From: a virus
Direction: 5' to 3' (one strand)
Length of the DNA: 48,824 bases
IMG/VR virus record: IMGVR_UViG_3300018481_000030
Span: 1 to 48,824 of that record
The notes beneath the pieces are model-generated. The model saw nothing but the letters and a program-made list of their open reading frames with translations, made no database searches and had not been told where the DNA came from. Shown in pieces: positions 22,915 to 32,200 of this stretch. Numbering within the stretch: the first letter of the stretch is position 1; each line of letters begins with the position of its first letter. A program made the translations under genes and the position numbers.

Positions 22915-23388
22915 ATGGCTGAGAACGAACCGGCTCACCAGCCGCAGCACAAGGCTGCGCCCAAGGCGGCAGCGAAGGCGGCGGAGCCCGAAGAGCCGAA
23001 GTCCAAGGAAGAGTTGCAGGACGAGGGCTTCGTCGGCGTCGACCCGATCTACGCCAACGTGGCTGACGCTGAGCCGTGGGGAGAGCCCACGTCCGGTACC
23101 GGCGACCTCAAGGACGAAGAGAAGGAAGCCGCCGAGGCCGAAATCGAGATCATCGAGCGGGTCAAGGAGAACGAGCTTGGATGCGTCGTCGAGGTGGACG
23201 AGCCTCAGCCGTTCGAAGATTGGGTGAGCGAGTCCGCTCTGACTGAGCGCAAGAGCACCAAGCTCGGCGTCGACAATGAGCGAGCCGAGGCTGACCGCGC
23301 CAAGACCGAAGAGGCCAAGAACAAGGATGGGAAGATCCCGCCCCGTTCGACCTCCACGCATCAGCCGGGCGTCAACGTCGTCACCTGA
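22915..23388 (+). CDS. Acidic, mostly disordered head-region protein
   Basis: The protein has 157 residues. It starts with Ala/Lys/Pro-rich residues (10-30) and is dominated by Glu, Lys and Asp, with a short ordered block (about 35-60) and a helical acidic block (65-85). No family is recognised. AAGGAG lies six bases before ATG, nine bases after the capsid stop. A strong terminator follows 15 bases after the stop, so it closes the head transcript. A link to neck proteins or to scaffold-like assembly is possible. Confidence 0.55.
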   Translation: MAENEPAHQPQHKAAPKAAAKAAEPEEPKSKEELQDEGFVGVDPIYANVADAEPWGEPTSGTGDLKDEEKEAAEAEIEIIERVKENELGCVVEVDEPQPFEDWVSESALTERKSTKLGVDNERAEADRAKTEEAKNKDGKIPPRSTSTHQPGVNVVT

Positions 23389-23402
23389 CGAGTCAACGAA
23401 CT

Positions 23403-23443
23403 AGAGCGGCCCCGCGCCCCGGTAGCGGGGCCGGGGCCGCTCT
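23403..23443 (+). terminator. Strong terminator closing the head operon
   Basis: Stem 23403-23421 pairs with 23426-23443 (18 bp with one bulged base) around loop GTAG, and TCTTGT follows. The GGCCCCG/CGGGGCC arm is of the same style as the hairpins at 597-637 and 1452-1494. It separates the head genes from the second fibre block. Confidence 0.75.
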
Positions 23444-23461
23444 GTCTTGTGGAGGAAGACG

Positions 23462-24007
23462 ATGCCGACAACCTCAGCACTGCAAGCGGTACCGGTCCCG
23501 ACGACTGCTGACGCGCCGACGATCCCGGCGAACATGCTCACCCATGTCCAGTACATGGAGAAGCGGTTGGTCATGCGCTTCACGGACACGACGCAGCGCG
23601 ACGCCACGATCCCCGCGGGTAGCCGCGAGAACGGCATGGTCGCCTATCTGACGACGGCCAAGATCTTCACGTACTACGACGGGACGCAGTGGCTCAACAT
23701 GATCGCCGCGCTCACGTCCCCGGTGGTCGCCGCCGTGGACGCGGTGAACTCCGGCGGTCAGATGACGCTCAAGGGTGCGGGGTCGAACAAGTCTTGGGGG
23801 GTCAAGAGTCAGGCGGGTGATCTGATCTTCCGCTATGACTTCGAAGGCACGCCAGCGACGATCCTCGCCATGAGTCAGACAGCGATGACGCTCACCACGG
23901 GGATCAACTTCGTGAAGGACGGTGTCGTTCAGCCCACCATCCGTTCGGGGACCGCGGCTCCCAACAACGCCACCGGGGTCGACGGCGATTTGTACATAAG
24001 ATACTGA
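23462..24007 (+). CDS. Fibre-type virion protein
   Basis: The protein has 181 residues. Its C-terminal end (about 160-181), with SGTAAPNNATG then DGDLYIRY, is a form seen at the ends of phage fibre proteins and before trimeric tips. A short N-terminal part with TIPAGSRENGMVAYL and YDGTQWLNM resembles fibre attachment domains. GTGGAGGAAG lies before ATG 23462. The gene follows a terminator, so it needs its own promoter or read-through. Confidence 0.55.
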   Translation: MPTTSALQAVPVPTTADAPTIPANMLTHVQYMEKRLVMRFTDTTQRDATIPAGSRENGMVAYLTTAKIFTYYDGTQWLNMIAALTSPVVAAVDAVNSGGQMTLKGAGSNKSWGVKSQAGDLIFRYDFEGTPATILAMSQTAMTLTTGINFVKDGVVQPTIRSGTAAPNNATGVDGDLYIRY

Positions 24008-24014
24008 CTAAGTC

Positions 24015-25238
24015 ATGACTCTCTACAGGCGCACCGCTGGTGTCTACACAGCCTTGAACTTCAGTGCCGTCTTGCGGCGCGAGGCCGGAGTGTACGTAGT
24101 TGCCAAGGAAGCCTTGGTTCGTGGCAGCGGTGCCTACGCGAACTCGTGGCGTGCAGACGGACCCCCTCCCGCGCCGATCAGCTTGACGTCCGTCGCTGCC
24201 AACGGTGGCACCGTGACGGTCGGCTGGGCCTACGCGGCGAACGTCGAGGCTGACTACAACCGGGTGGAGGTTCAGGCGCCAGGCGACACGGCCCGCAATG
24301 CCACGAACTATGCCGGGTTGTCGCAGGTGCGGACCGGCTACGCACACGGCGTCTCGGTGCCCCTGGAGGCTCGCACGGTTGACAACGGGGGCCAGGTGAG
24401 TGCCTGGACGGCCGTGCCGACGGTCTCCGCTATCAGTGCCCTTCCGGGTGCAGCCAGCATCTCTAACTTCGCCTGGGAGCGGACCAACCAACGCTTCATT
24501 ATCCAGTGGACGGATCCGGGCAACCCTTACGGCGACATCTCGGCCGTGCGGGTCTACTATCGCAACTCTGGCGAAGGCACCTGGACCTTGCACAGTGAGT
24601 ACGGGACCGCGGGTGGACTCCGTACCGTCTACATGGCTGGTCGCGGCTGGGACGTCCTCGCCCAGGCTTTCGTCCGCGTGATCAACAACGCCGGATACGC
24701 CGACAGCGCGGTGGTGACCGCGTGGACGCCGCCGCAGCCAGGGACCGAGAAGATCATCAACTGTGTTCTTGGGGATTCGTGGGGCTTCACTGCTGGCGCG
24801 TACCGCGAAGACGGAACCGTCCGCATGGGGATGTTCTCAACGACGCCGTGGGGCAATCACTACGGCATGTACTTCTACGGGACCAATGGGCTTTGGAACT
24901 TGGGTCACGGGTGGCCCGCGTTCTCGGGCGAGATCTTCATGGTCCGCAGTGGGGTGGAGGGCTTCACCGGCACGGTGTTCTTCTACCCACACGGCTACAA
25001 CACCAAGCCCGCCACCACCCCTGGCGGCAACGGCCTCACCTGGGCGTCCACGAGCCAGTTCGGTGGCGCCGACGCATCCGGGTGGGAGTCGATCCCTGTT
25101 GATGTGCTGTCATCGATCGCCGACGGCGGAACCCGCGGCATCGGGATCTACACGCCGGAGCTTCTCCAGAGCTACTACAAGGTATTCAAGGGACCGGCCC
25201 TCAACGGGCTCGCCGGACAGATCAAGCTAAGGTACTGA
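24015..25238 (+). CDS. FN3-like surface protein with shared tip domain
   Basis: The protein has 407 residues. Residues 1-48 form a short N-terminal part; residues about 50-240 contain two fibronectin type III-like domains. The C-terminal 150 residues (about 255-407) resemble the C-terminus of the 1697-residue fibre encoded at 40674-45767: both have S-W near the start, then G-x-[FY]-x-T and FYGT, a later R-x-G, and a final G-x-I. This is likely a receptor- or sugar-binding tip used twice by the phage. No clear ribosome site precedes ATG; TAAGAT at 23997-24002 could be a -10 box. Confidence 0.6.
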   Translation: MTLYRRTAGVYTALNFSAVLRREAGVYVVAKEALVRGSGAYANSWRADGPPPAPISLTSVAANGGTVTVGWAYAANVEADYNRVEVQAPGDTARNATNYAGLSQVRTGYAHGVSVPLEARTVDNGGQVSAWTAVPTVSAISALPGAASISNFAWERTNQRFIIQWTDPGNPYGDISAVRVYYRNSGEGTWTLHSEYGTAGGLRTVYMAGRGWDVLAQAFVRVINNAGYADSAVVTAWTPPQPGTEKIINCVLGDSWGFTAGAYREDGTVRMGMFSTTPWGNHYGMYFYGTNGLWNLGHGWPAFSGEIFMVRSGVEGFTGTVFFYPHGYNTKPATTPGGNGLTWASTSQFGGADASGWESIPVDVLSSIADGGTRGIGIYTPELLQSYYKVFKGPALNGLAGQIKLRY

Positions 25239-25240
25239 CC

Positions 25241-25801
25241 ATGGCGTACTGCGTTCCCGGTGACCTCCCGCTCGGACAGCTTTCGACCCGCCTTCCTCCG
25301 GAAGTCTCGATCAGCAGCTACATCGAGTCCGCTGCTGATCACATCGATGCTCGTCTCGGGTTCAGGTACGTCACCCCCTTCGACGTCGAGGGTGTTGATT
25401 CGCTGCCCCCGCATCAGGTCAAGCTGCTCAAGGGGATCAACGCCAAGCGAGCGGCGGGTCAGATCATCCTGGCTGCCACGATGGCGTCAGAAGACAGCGC
25501 CCTGCATCAGTACGGTCTCTGGCTGATCCAGGAGTCCGACATCGAGCTTCAGGCGATCATGAACGGGGACGTCATGCTGTCGGCCCCGCTGGTCGACAGC
25601 GACGGCTACCCACTCGATCCGACGACCGACCCGGACGACGCCGACGCCTACGCTCGCGTTCCGACCGCTTACAACATCGACATGTACTCGCCCAACGCTG
25701 CCTTCGAGGCGAACATCATGCAGGGCCAAGACGTGATCTGGTCACCGCGCGACGGCACGCGGTCCTATCCGCACGACGTGCCTTATCCAAGGGGGCGGTG
25801 A
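25241..25801 (+). CDS. Neck protein, Mu gp36-like (DUF1320 type)
   Basis: The protein has 186 residues. It begins with AYCVPGDL, followed by helices with IESAADHIDARLG (residues about 28-40), as in the gp36/DUF1320 family of head-tail joining proteins. Proteins of this group sit on the portal side of the neck. The stop overlaps the next start (TGATG at 25799-25803). No good Shine-Dalgarno sequence is seen; TAAGGT seven bases before ATG hints at leaderless expression. Confidence 0.65.
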   Translation: MAYCVPGDLPLGQLSTRLPPEVSISSYIESAADHIDARLGFRYVTPFDVEGVDSLPPHQVKLLKGINAKRAAGQIILAATMASEDSALHQYGLWLIQESDIELQAIMNGDVMLSAPLVDSDGYPLDPTTDPDDADAYARVPTAYNIDMYSPNAAFEANIMQGQDVIWSPRDGTRSYPHDVPYPRGR

Positions 25802-26397
25802 TGGCGCGCTCGCCGCGCTCCGCGGGGAAGATCAACACGCAGGGGATGAACCTGCCTGCCTTCATGCCCGCATGGAGGGGGGGCAGCCCGATCATCGTGA
25901 CCCCGATCGTGGACGCCAAGGGTCCAATGAAGATGGTCGCCACCCTGGAGGATCGACTCAGCCAGACCCGGCTGATGTGGTTCCTGGAGAAGATCGTCAG
26001 CCCCTACATGGGTGACGTGATCGTTGATCGCTTCGCATGGGGTGGCGACAAGACGGTTGGCGGACCGTGGCCCCCTCTGGCGGCTTACACCGAGCGGCTG
26101 AAGCGTTCGTTGGGTGCTCCGGGCGACGCACCCAACGAACGCTCAGGCGACATGCTCTACCACTTGACTTACAATCACGCCGTCGAACCGTGGTCGCTGG
26201 GGGCGCAACTCCGCATCCCGGACCATTCCGACGCAGCCATGGAGAAGAAGATTCGCACGGCCCAAGAGGGCGAATCGGCAGCGGCCAATCCGTTCGGCGG
26301 CGCCACTCCACCGCGGCCTGTCCTCGCCGTGGGTGAGCAGGACGAGGTCGCGATCAACGAGATGTTCGACGCCTACCTCTGGACGAGTCTGACCTGA
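25801..26397 (+). CDS. Tail completion protein, Mu gpG-like
   Basis: The protein has 198 residues. The block V-G-G-P-W-P-P-L with T-E-R-L-K (residues about 82-96) is the typical feature of the virion morphogenesis (gpG) family, which finishes the neck or tail top. Position between the gp36-like and the tail terminator-like gene fits. The start ATG overlaps the previous stop and its own stop overlaps the next start, so three neck genes are translated in step. Confidence 0.65.
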   Translation: MARSPRSAGKINTQGMNLPAFMPAWRGGSPIIVTPIVDAKGPMKMVATLEDRLSQTRLMWFLEKIVSPYMGDVIVDRFAWGGDKTVGGPWPPLAAYTERLKRSLGAPGDAPNERSGDMLYHLTYNHAVEPWSLGAQLRIPDHSDAAMEKKIRTAQEGESAAANPFGGATPPRPVLAVGEQDEVAINEMFDAYLWTSLT

Positions 26398-26861
26398 TGT
26401 TCCCGCTTCAGTTCATCGATGCCATCGCTGACGCGTTGGATGCCCTGATGGTCGGGTACACCGTTCAGACGGAACCGCTTGATTCGACATCTTCGGACAA
26501 GTCGATCGCTGTGTTCCCGATGTCCTGGACTCCTGAAGTGGAGACGATGTTGATCGGCCAGCGGGAGCCAGCGATCAACCACTACCAGATCAGAGTTCAG
26601 AACCTTACGATCCATGGTGACGTCCACGACGGGTACACCCAGTTCACCAACGACCAGCGCAAGATCCGGGCAATACTGTACCGCGACGCCACCCTCAGTG
26701 TAGCTTTAGCGGCGATGCAGGAAGTATATCTTGGCTCGACTGAGCGATTCAAGCGAATGCACGTTGCTCGCCAGATGACGCTGCCTGCCCGTCAGCGGCT
26801 CGCCATGTACTTCTTGTGCGAGACGGACGTCCAGGTCGACACCGAGACCACACTTCTGTAA
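26397..26861 (+). CDS. Probable tail terminator
   Basis: The protein has 154 residues. Size, alternating strands (TIHGDV, then a helix with YTQFTNDQRKIRAILY near 81-96) and location just before the tail tube gene suggest a tail terminator like lambda gpU, which caps the tail tube. The match is by position and size mainly. The ATG overlaps the preceding stop (ATGA). Confidence 0.55.
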   Translation: MFPLQFIDAIADALDALMVGYTVQTEPLDSTSSDKSIAVFPMSWTPEVETMLIGQREPAINHYQIRVQNLTIHGDVHDGYTQFTNDQRKIRAILYRDATLSVALAAMQEVYLGSTERFKRMHVARQMTLPARQRLAMYFLCETDVQVDTETTLL

Positions 26862-26872
26862 GGGAGATCGAG

Positions 26873-27268
26873 ATGCAAGACCAGGACATCGCAGAGGCCA
26901 AGGAGCGGGTCAACGCTCTGCGTGATCAGATCACGTCCGCCAAGTCCGAGGCCGCGGTTCTGGCCTTCGAGACGTCCAAGAACGTCCGACTCAAGGCTCT
27001 GACCGACGAAGAGCGGCACCTGGAACAGCAACTCGAAGAGATCCGGGCAACGGTGGCCGCTGGGGCGCCTGACGCACCGGCTGCTGTTGAGCTTCAGAGC
27101 ATCCCCGTCGAGGAAGTCGTTGAGGGTGAGTCCTACGTCGAGACGGTCGACGCCCAAGGCAACCTCGTGCGGATGCGGGCCGAAGATGTCGGAACCATGG
27201 AGACGGATGCTCCGCCGCCGGACGTCCCTGACGACGCCACGATGACCAGCCGCGAGCCGCGGTCCTGA
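26873..27268 (+). CDS. Coiled-coil protein before the tail tube gene
   Basis: The protein has 131 residues. Residues 5-62 are a strong predicted coiled coil (regular Leu/Ala with Glu/Arg/Lys), residues 63-100 are acidic and Val-rich, and the rest is disordered and Pro/Asp-rich. The ATG at 26873 is preferred because of GGGAG just upstream. No family is recognised. Between neck and tube genes it may help tube assembly. Confidence 0.55.
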   Translation: MQDQDIAEAKERVNALRDQITSAKSEAAVLAFETSKNVRLKALTDEERHLEQQLEEIRATVAAGAPDAPAAVELQSIPVEEVVEGESYVETVDAQGNLVRMRAEDVGTMETDAPPPDVPDDATMTSREPRS

Positions 27269-27284
27269 GAAGGAGAATTGACCA

Positions 27285-28304
27285 ATGGGATTCGTTGCAC
27301 AGGCTGGTCACTTCGGCCTCAAGACTCAGACGGCCAAGGGCGCCTACCTCAGCCCTGGCGCCGTCGCGCCGAACCAGGGCGTCTTCGTCTACTTCCGTTC
27401 CGGTGCCCTTGGTGGCAACCGTGAACTCCTGATCCCGGATCCCGAGATCGGCGGCGCCCGCGACATTCCGGACGCGCAGCTTGGTCCCATCTCCTACTCG
27501 GGCGAGATCGACATGTACTGCCGCATGGAATCCTTGGCGTTCTTCCTCCGGGCGGCGCTCGGGACGAACGCTGTCAGTGGCACGGCGGCGACCGGGTTCA
27601 CCCACACCCTGACCCCGGCTGACACCATCCCGTGGATCAGCGTCGAAGAGAAGATCGCCAACGGGTTCGAAACCTTCAAGTACACTGACGCCAAGGTGAA
27701 CACCTTCCACATGGAGGCCGACGCCAACGGGTACCTGATGGCAACGGCAGGCATGATCGCCCTCAAGCAGGAAGTGACGACGGCAACGGCTATCGGCACT
27801 CAGCGCCGGGACTCCAGCCCGCTCATCGTCGGCTCCAACGTCTGCGTTCGCTGGAACGGCGTCGACCTCCCGGCGAAGTCGTTCTCGCTCGACATCAACA
27901 ACAACCTGGAAGACGACGACTACCGACTGTGCTCGCTGACGCTCGGTGACGCCGTCGAGAAGCGGCGTGAGATCACGATGGGCGTGACGATCCGACCCAA
28001 CGACGCCACCCTCTGGAAGACGGCGATGTGGGGCGGCCCGACCGCCGTTGCTCCGCTCGGGCAGTCGTACAAGGACGATGTGGTGATCTCCATCACCTCG
28101 TACGAGGATGTCCCCGGCGCTACGGCTGGCATCAAGTACGCCTCCACGATCACGATCCCCTACGCGATCATTGCTCCCTTCTCGATCGATCCTTCCGGCG
28201 ACGACGTGCTGGAGCACGACATCGAGATCCGTGCGGTCAAGCCGGTCACGGCGACCCCGATCATCACGGCTACGGTGCTCAACTCGTACACGACGTTGCC
28301 CTGA
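27285..28304 (+). CDS. Major tail (tube) protein
   Basis: The protein has 339 residues and is beta-rich. A start with QAGHFGLKTQTAKGAY, a middle EDDDYRLCSL (about 205-214) and a final beta part (about 250-335) fit tail-tube proteins of actinophages. Position just before the frameshifted chaperone pair and tape measure gene gives strong support. AAGGAG lies upstream of ATG. Stacked rings of this protein would form the tube around the tape measure. Confidence 0.8.
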   Translation: MGFVAQAGHFGLKTQTAKGAYLSPGAVAPNQGVFVYFRSGALGGNRELLIPDPEIGGARDIPDAQLGPISYSGEIDMYCRMESLAFFLRAALGTNAVSGTAATGFTHTLTPADTIPWISVEEKIANGFETFKYTDAKVNTFHMEADANGYLMATAGMIALKQEVTTATAIGTQRRDSSPLIVGSNVCVRWNGVDLPAKSFSLDINNNLEDDDYRLCSLTLGDAVEKRREITMGVTIRPNDATLWKTAMWGGPTAVAPLGQSYKDDVVISITSYEDVPGATAGIKYASTITIPYAIIAPFSIDPSGDDVLEHDIEIRAVKPVTATPIITATVLNSYTTLP

Positions 28305-28306
28305 TC

Positions 28307-28378
28307 ATGGGCTGGATCGGAATCCTTGTTCTGATTCTCGTGATCTTGGCGATTATCTTCTTCGCCAAGCGCGTCTAA
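28307..28378 (+). CDS. 23-residue single-span membrane peptide
   Basis: This open frame starts two bases after the tail-tube stop and encodes MGWIGILVLILVI followed by ten more residues ending in AKRV. It is almost purely Ile, Leu and Val with a positive C-terminus, which is a classic inside-positive membrane span. It fills the gap between the tube gene and the strong AGGAGGT ribosome site of the next gene. No own ribosome site is seen, so it would depend on translational coupling to the tube gene. Chance cannot be ruled out, but composition is unlike a random frame in this G+C-rich genome. Confidence 0.45.
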   Translation: MGWIGILVLILVILAIIFFAKRV

Positions 28379-28418
28379 TCTCACAACCCAACACCCCAAA
28401 GACCCAGGAGGTCTTCCC

Positions 28419-28988
28419 ATGAGTGACACGGACACCGTCATCGAGACCGAGGAAGAGTACGACGCCCGGATGGCGCGTCGGGATCAGGCGATGCGTGACG
28501 CTGGCGTCGCCGCCAACGAGACCGTGCAGGTCGACTACTTCGGCTTCGAAGAGACAGAGAACGTCTTCCTTCCGGACGGCAAGTCGTACGTGACGATCCA
28601 GGCTCTCAACGAGGGCGGGCGGCGGCGCTACCTGAACCGAGTCAACCGCGAAGTCAAGATCGCCAAGCAGACCGGCGACGCGATCATGCAGTTGGCGAAC
28701 GGCGACGAGCGCCGGATTCTTCTGGCCGAGGCGATCGTCGCGTGGAACCTTGTCCGCAAGAACAAGACCGATGGCTCGCTCCAGCCCCTCGTGTTCAACG
28801 AGGGCAAGCTGAACGAGTTCCTGACCACGGGCAACCCGAAGGTCATCGACGTCATCGACAAGGCTGTCAGGGCACAGAACCCGTGGCTGATGGCCGACGT
28901 CACCCTGGACGACCTGCTCCAGCAGCGCGAGGAACTGGATGAGCAGATCGAGAAGAAGCGGGCAGAGGAAGAGGGAAAAGAGTCCTAG
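28419..28988 (+). CDS. Tail assembly chaperone G
   Basis: The protein has 189 residues. It is acidic, helical, and ends in a Glu/Lys/Arg-rich coil with GKES at the frameshift site. By place and layout it is the lambda gpG equivalent, a chaperone that keeps the tape measure protein soluble and helps tube subunits load on it. AGGAGGT is one of the best ribosome sites in the window. A fraction of ribosomes shift back one base at 28973-28979 and make the longer GT form. Confidence 0.8.
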   Translation: MSDTDTVIETEEEYDARMARRDQAMRDAGVAANETVQVDYFGFEETENVFLPDGKSYVTIQALNEGGRRRYLNRVNREVKIAKQTGDAIMQLANGDERRILLAEAIVAWNLVRKNKTDGSLQPLVFNEGKLNEFLTTGNPKVIDVIDKAVRAQNPWLMADVTLDDLLQQREELDEQIEKKRAEEEGKES

Positions 28989-29260
28989 AGACTCAAGCCA
29001 ACGCCTTCTTCTCAGAGAAGCCCATTGAGGGCCAACTGCACGAGTCCCTGAGGCTCTACACAATCTGCAAGATGTTGAAGTGGACGCACCTCCCCGCTGA
29101 TGGGGGGCTCTACCACCAACACCCGAAGTTCTTGGATGATCTGGTCACCATTGCCCAGATAGAAGTCAAGATCGAACGGGCCAGGCAGAAGAAGCAAGAA
29201 GCCGAGATGAAGCGCAAGAGCGGTTCATCGGGTGGACGACGAGCAGGACGCCGCAGGTAG
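28419..29260 (+). CDS. Tail assembly chaperone GT (-1 frameshift product)
   Basis: Reading zero frame to codon AAA at 28977-28979 (residue 187), then shifting back one base (base 28979 read twice), opens 93 more codons (RVLETQ onward) to the stop at 29258-29260, so the product has 280 residues. The T part has ELSK-like helical content, a conserved-looking core around HLPADGG, and a basic end with RR repeats. Its own frame has only a weak internal ATG at 29072 and no ribosome site, so frameshifting is the natural way to express it, as in lambda and most siphoviruses. Confidence 0.8.
28973..28979 (+). promoter_or_regulatory. Programmed -1 frameshift site GGGAAAA
   Basis: The heptamer is in the correct phase (G_GGA_AAA), so both tRNAs can re-pair after slipping one base. 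The zero frame ends nine bases later at TAG (28986-28988), while the -1 frame stays open to 29260. Confidence 0.85.
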
Positions 29261-29280
29261 TGGACAGGTGGTGATGACTT

Positions 29281-32200
29281 ATGGACAGCAATCTAAGTAT
29301 TACCATCAGGGTCAACGGGAGGCAGGCGCAGCAGCAGTTGCGGGCTGTCGCCAAGGAACTCCAGGACGTCCAGAAGATGGTCGGCAAGAAGCCGTCCCTC
29401 TCACCGGCTTCCAGCCCGTGGTCGCCCGCCATCGCCAAGAAGCAGGCGACCCAGGCGGCGAACGCAGCGAAGCAGGCCGCCGCCGCCCAGGCCAGAGTTA
29501 CCAAGCAGGCGGCAACACAGTCGCACAAGATGATGGTGACGTCTCAGCGGGCTCAGGCTCGCGCCACCAAGCAGGCGGCAACGCAGGCGCACCGCATCAT
29601 GGTGCAGGCGCAGAGACAGCAGCAGCAGGTTCTACAACGAGCGTGGATCCAGCAGCAGCAGAAGTACCGGAACCATTTGGCGAAGATGGCCGCACAGCAG
29701 AGGGCCAATGGCGCCACCATGCTGCGGCAACAGAAGGCAAATGCCAAGTCTCAGGCGAAGGCTGGAGTGGGAGGTCTGTCTCCACTTGGCTTCGCTGAAA
29801 ACTTGTCCAAATCCAAGCTAGTCAACGCGGGCAAGAACATCAACTGGGTCGGTCGCCAGTTGACCTACAACTTCACGCTCCCCCTGGCTGCCGCCGGGAC
29901 GGCGTTGTTCAAGTTCAACCAGGACGTGACGCGGTCGATGACCGGTCTGTCGAAGGTGTATGGCGACATCACCGAGGATCAGACCGTACTGAAGCAGGAG
30001 ATCGACGCTCTCGCTACGAGCTTCGATCTCTTGAGCACGCGGTTCGGCGTCCACAAGGTTGAGGTCATCGACATCGCCGCGCAGTGGGCGGCGGCAGGTG
30101 CGGCTGGAGTGGGCCTGGCGAACGCTACGCGGGCGACCTTGGAGACCATGATCCTGGGCGACATGGATGCAGCGGCGGCCACCGAGGGACTGATCGCCAT
30201 CCAGGCGCAGTGGCGATTCTCTACCGAGAAGAACGCTGAGGGCACCAGCGAACTCACGACTCAGCTTGCGTACCTGAACGCGATCGAGAACGCCACCGGC
30301 ATCTCCACGGCGGGCTTGATCGACGTCATCCAGCGTGCCGGTGGTACGGCCCGGACGTCCGGGGCGAGCCTTCGCGAGTTGGGCGCCATGGCGGCTGCTC
30401 TCGTCCCGGCGACTGGCGATGCCGCCCAGGCGGGCACTGCGCTGCGATCGATCATTTCCAGCCTCATGAGTCCCACGGCCGCAGCGCAGGAGGCTCTGGG
30501 TTTGATGGGCATCACGGTGACTGATCCGGAGTGGATGGGCGCACCAGTGACAAAGAAGCTGGAGACGTTGGCCGGTACATTCGTCGGTCTGTCCGACGCC
30601 CAGCAGGCTGTCGTCAGCCAGTTCATCTCAACCAAGTGGCAGGTCTCGCGCTTCGATGTGTTGATGCGGGACGTCGCGTCCGGTACTGGCTACTACGCCA
30701 AGGCGCTTGACGTTACGAGCGATGCCACCAAGGCCTTGGATATTCGGAACCGTGAGCTTAAGGCGGTTCTGGAGTCGAGCCCCAAGCAGTGGGACATCAT
30801 GGTCAACGCCGCGCGCAACGCGATGGCGGATGCCTTCCTGCCGATGATGCCAGCGATCATGTCGATCGTTCAACTCATCATGCAACTTGCTGTGGCGTTC
30901 CAGAACCTCGACCCGGAGATTCAGAAGTTCATCCTGATTGGCCTGGCGATGATCGCTGTGCTTGGGCCGATCATGTCGCTGCTCGGCTCGACCATGCAGT
31001 TGCTTGGAACCTTCGGTTCCGCCTTCAAGGGCGCCGGGAAGGCCATCGGGTGGTTCACCAGCAAGGCTCTCTGGCCTCTCATGAAGATCCTCGGCACCCT
31101 CACCGGCAAGTTCGCCTTGACGTTCGTGAAGGTGATGGTCATCCTGGTCAGGACTCTTGGCCTTCTGTCGATGGCTCTCGTTCGCACGGCGGCGACGGCG
31201 ATGGTCAGCTTCCTGGCGGCCATCGGCCCGATCGGGTGGGCGATCATCGGCGCCATTGCTCTGATCGCAGCGACGGTCGTGCTCATCCTCAACACGGATC
31301 TCGAAGACAGGGTTTGGGAGATCATCAAGTCGATCGCTAGGGCGTTCTGGGCGCTGCCCCAGGCGATCGGCAACGCCCTGATGGCCGTCCTGCGAACCAT
31401 CGGTCAGGTGATGACGGGGATCGTGGAGGCTCTCAGCTACCTGAACCCCTTCGCTCGTCACTCGCCCTCCCTGGTCGACAACGTGAAGAACGGCGTCTCG
31501 ACCATTCTGGATCAATACAGTCGCCTCCGCGCCGTCCCCCTGATGATTCGCTCGGCCGCCGCCGCCTTGGAAGCCTTCTCGACGTCGACATCTCCAACCG
31601 GTCAGTCTGCTCGGGAGATCGAGCTTCGCAAGAAGGCGAACATTGAGGGGGCGTCGCCCGCCCAGACTTCCACCGCCAACTCCGTGGTCGATAACATTCT
31701 TGCGCTGGAGCGCCAGCTTCCGAACCTGGAAGCTGAGATCCGCGCCCAGGAGGCAGTGGTCGAGCAGTGGACTGCGGCGCTGAAGGCTGCCGATCTCCAG
31801 ATTGAGCAGATGGAGAAGAGCCTCAAGACTCTCGAAGACCAGTACGAGGCCATCGGTGATCAGATCGCCGCCGCTAACAATCGGATCTCCGAGTTGGCAG
31901 ACACTCCCATCGAGGGGATGGGTGCGCTGGAGGATCAGATCTTCGCCAACCAGCACGCTCAGAACTTGCTCAACATGGAGCTTCTGGAGTTCGAGCGGCA
32001 GGGCGTCTCGATCGACAGCATCAGGGACAAGTACGCCGCGATGGCGGGTGAGATCGAGACGCTGCGGGGCACCCAGGAGGATCTGCGGAACGCCGGGGCG
32101 GGTTCCGACGTCCTCGGTTGGTACGACCAGCAGATCGCCGCCATCGAGGGCCAGCGCCAAGAGATGGGCGAGGTCGAGCAGACGATCCGCGACATCGAAG

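Noticed and set aside
20707-23361. Antisense frame of about 884 codons under head genes
   Set aside because: Same codon-bias shadow; it crosses four well-supported + strand genes and their ribosome sites.
29072-29260. Independent small gene for the T part
   Set aside because: No ribosome site, and the in-phase GGGAAAA site joins this frame to gene G.
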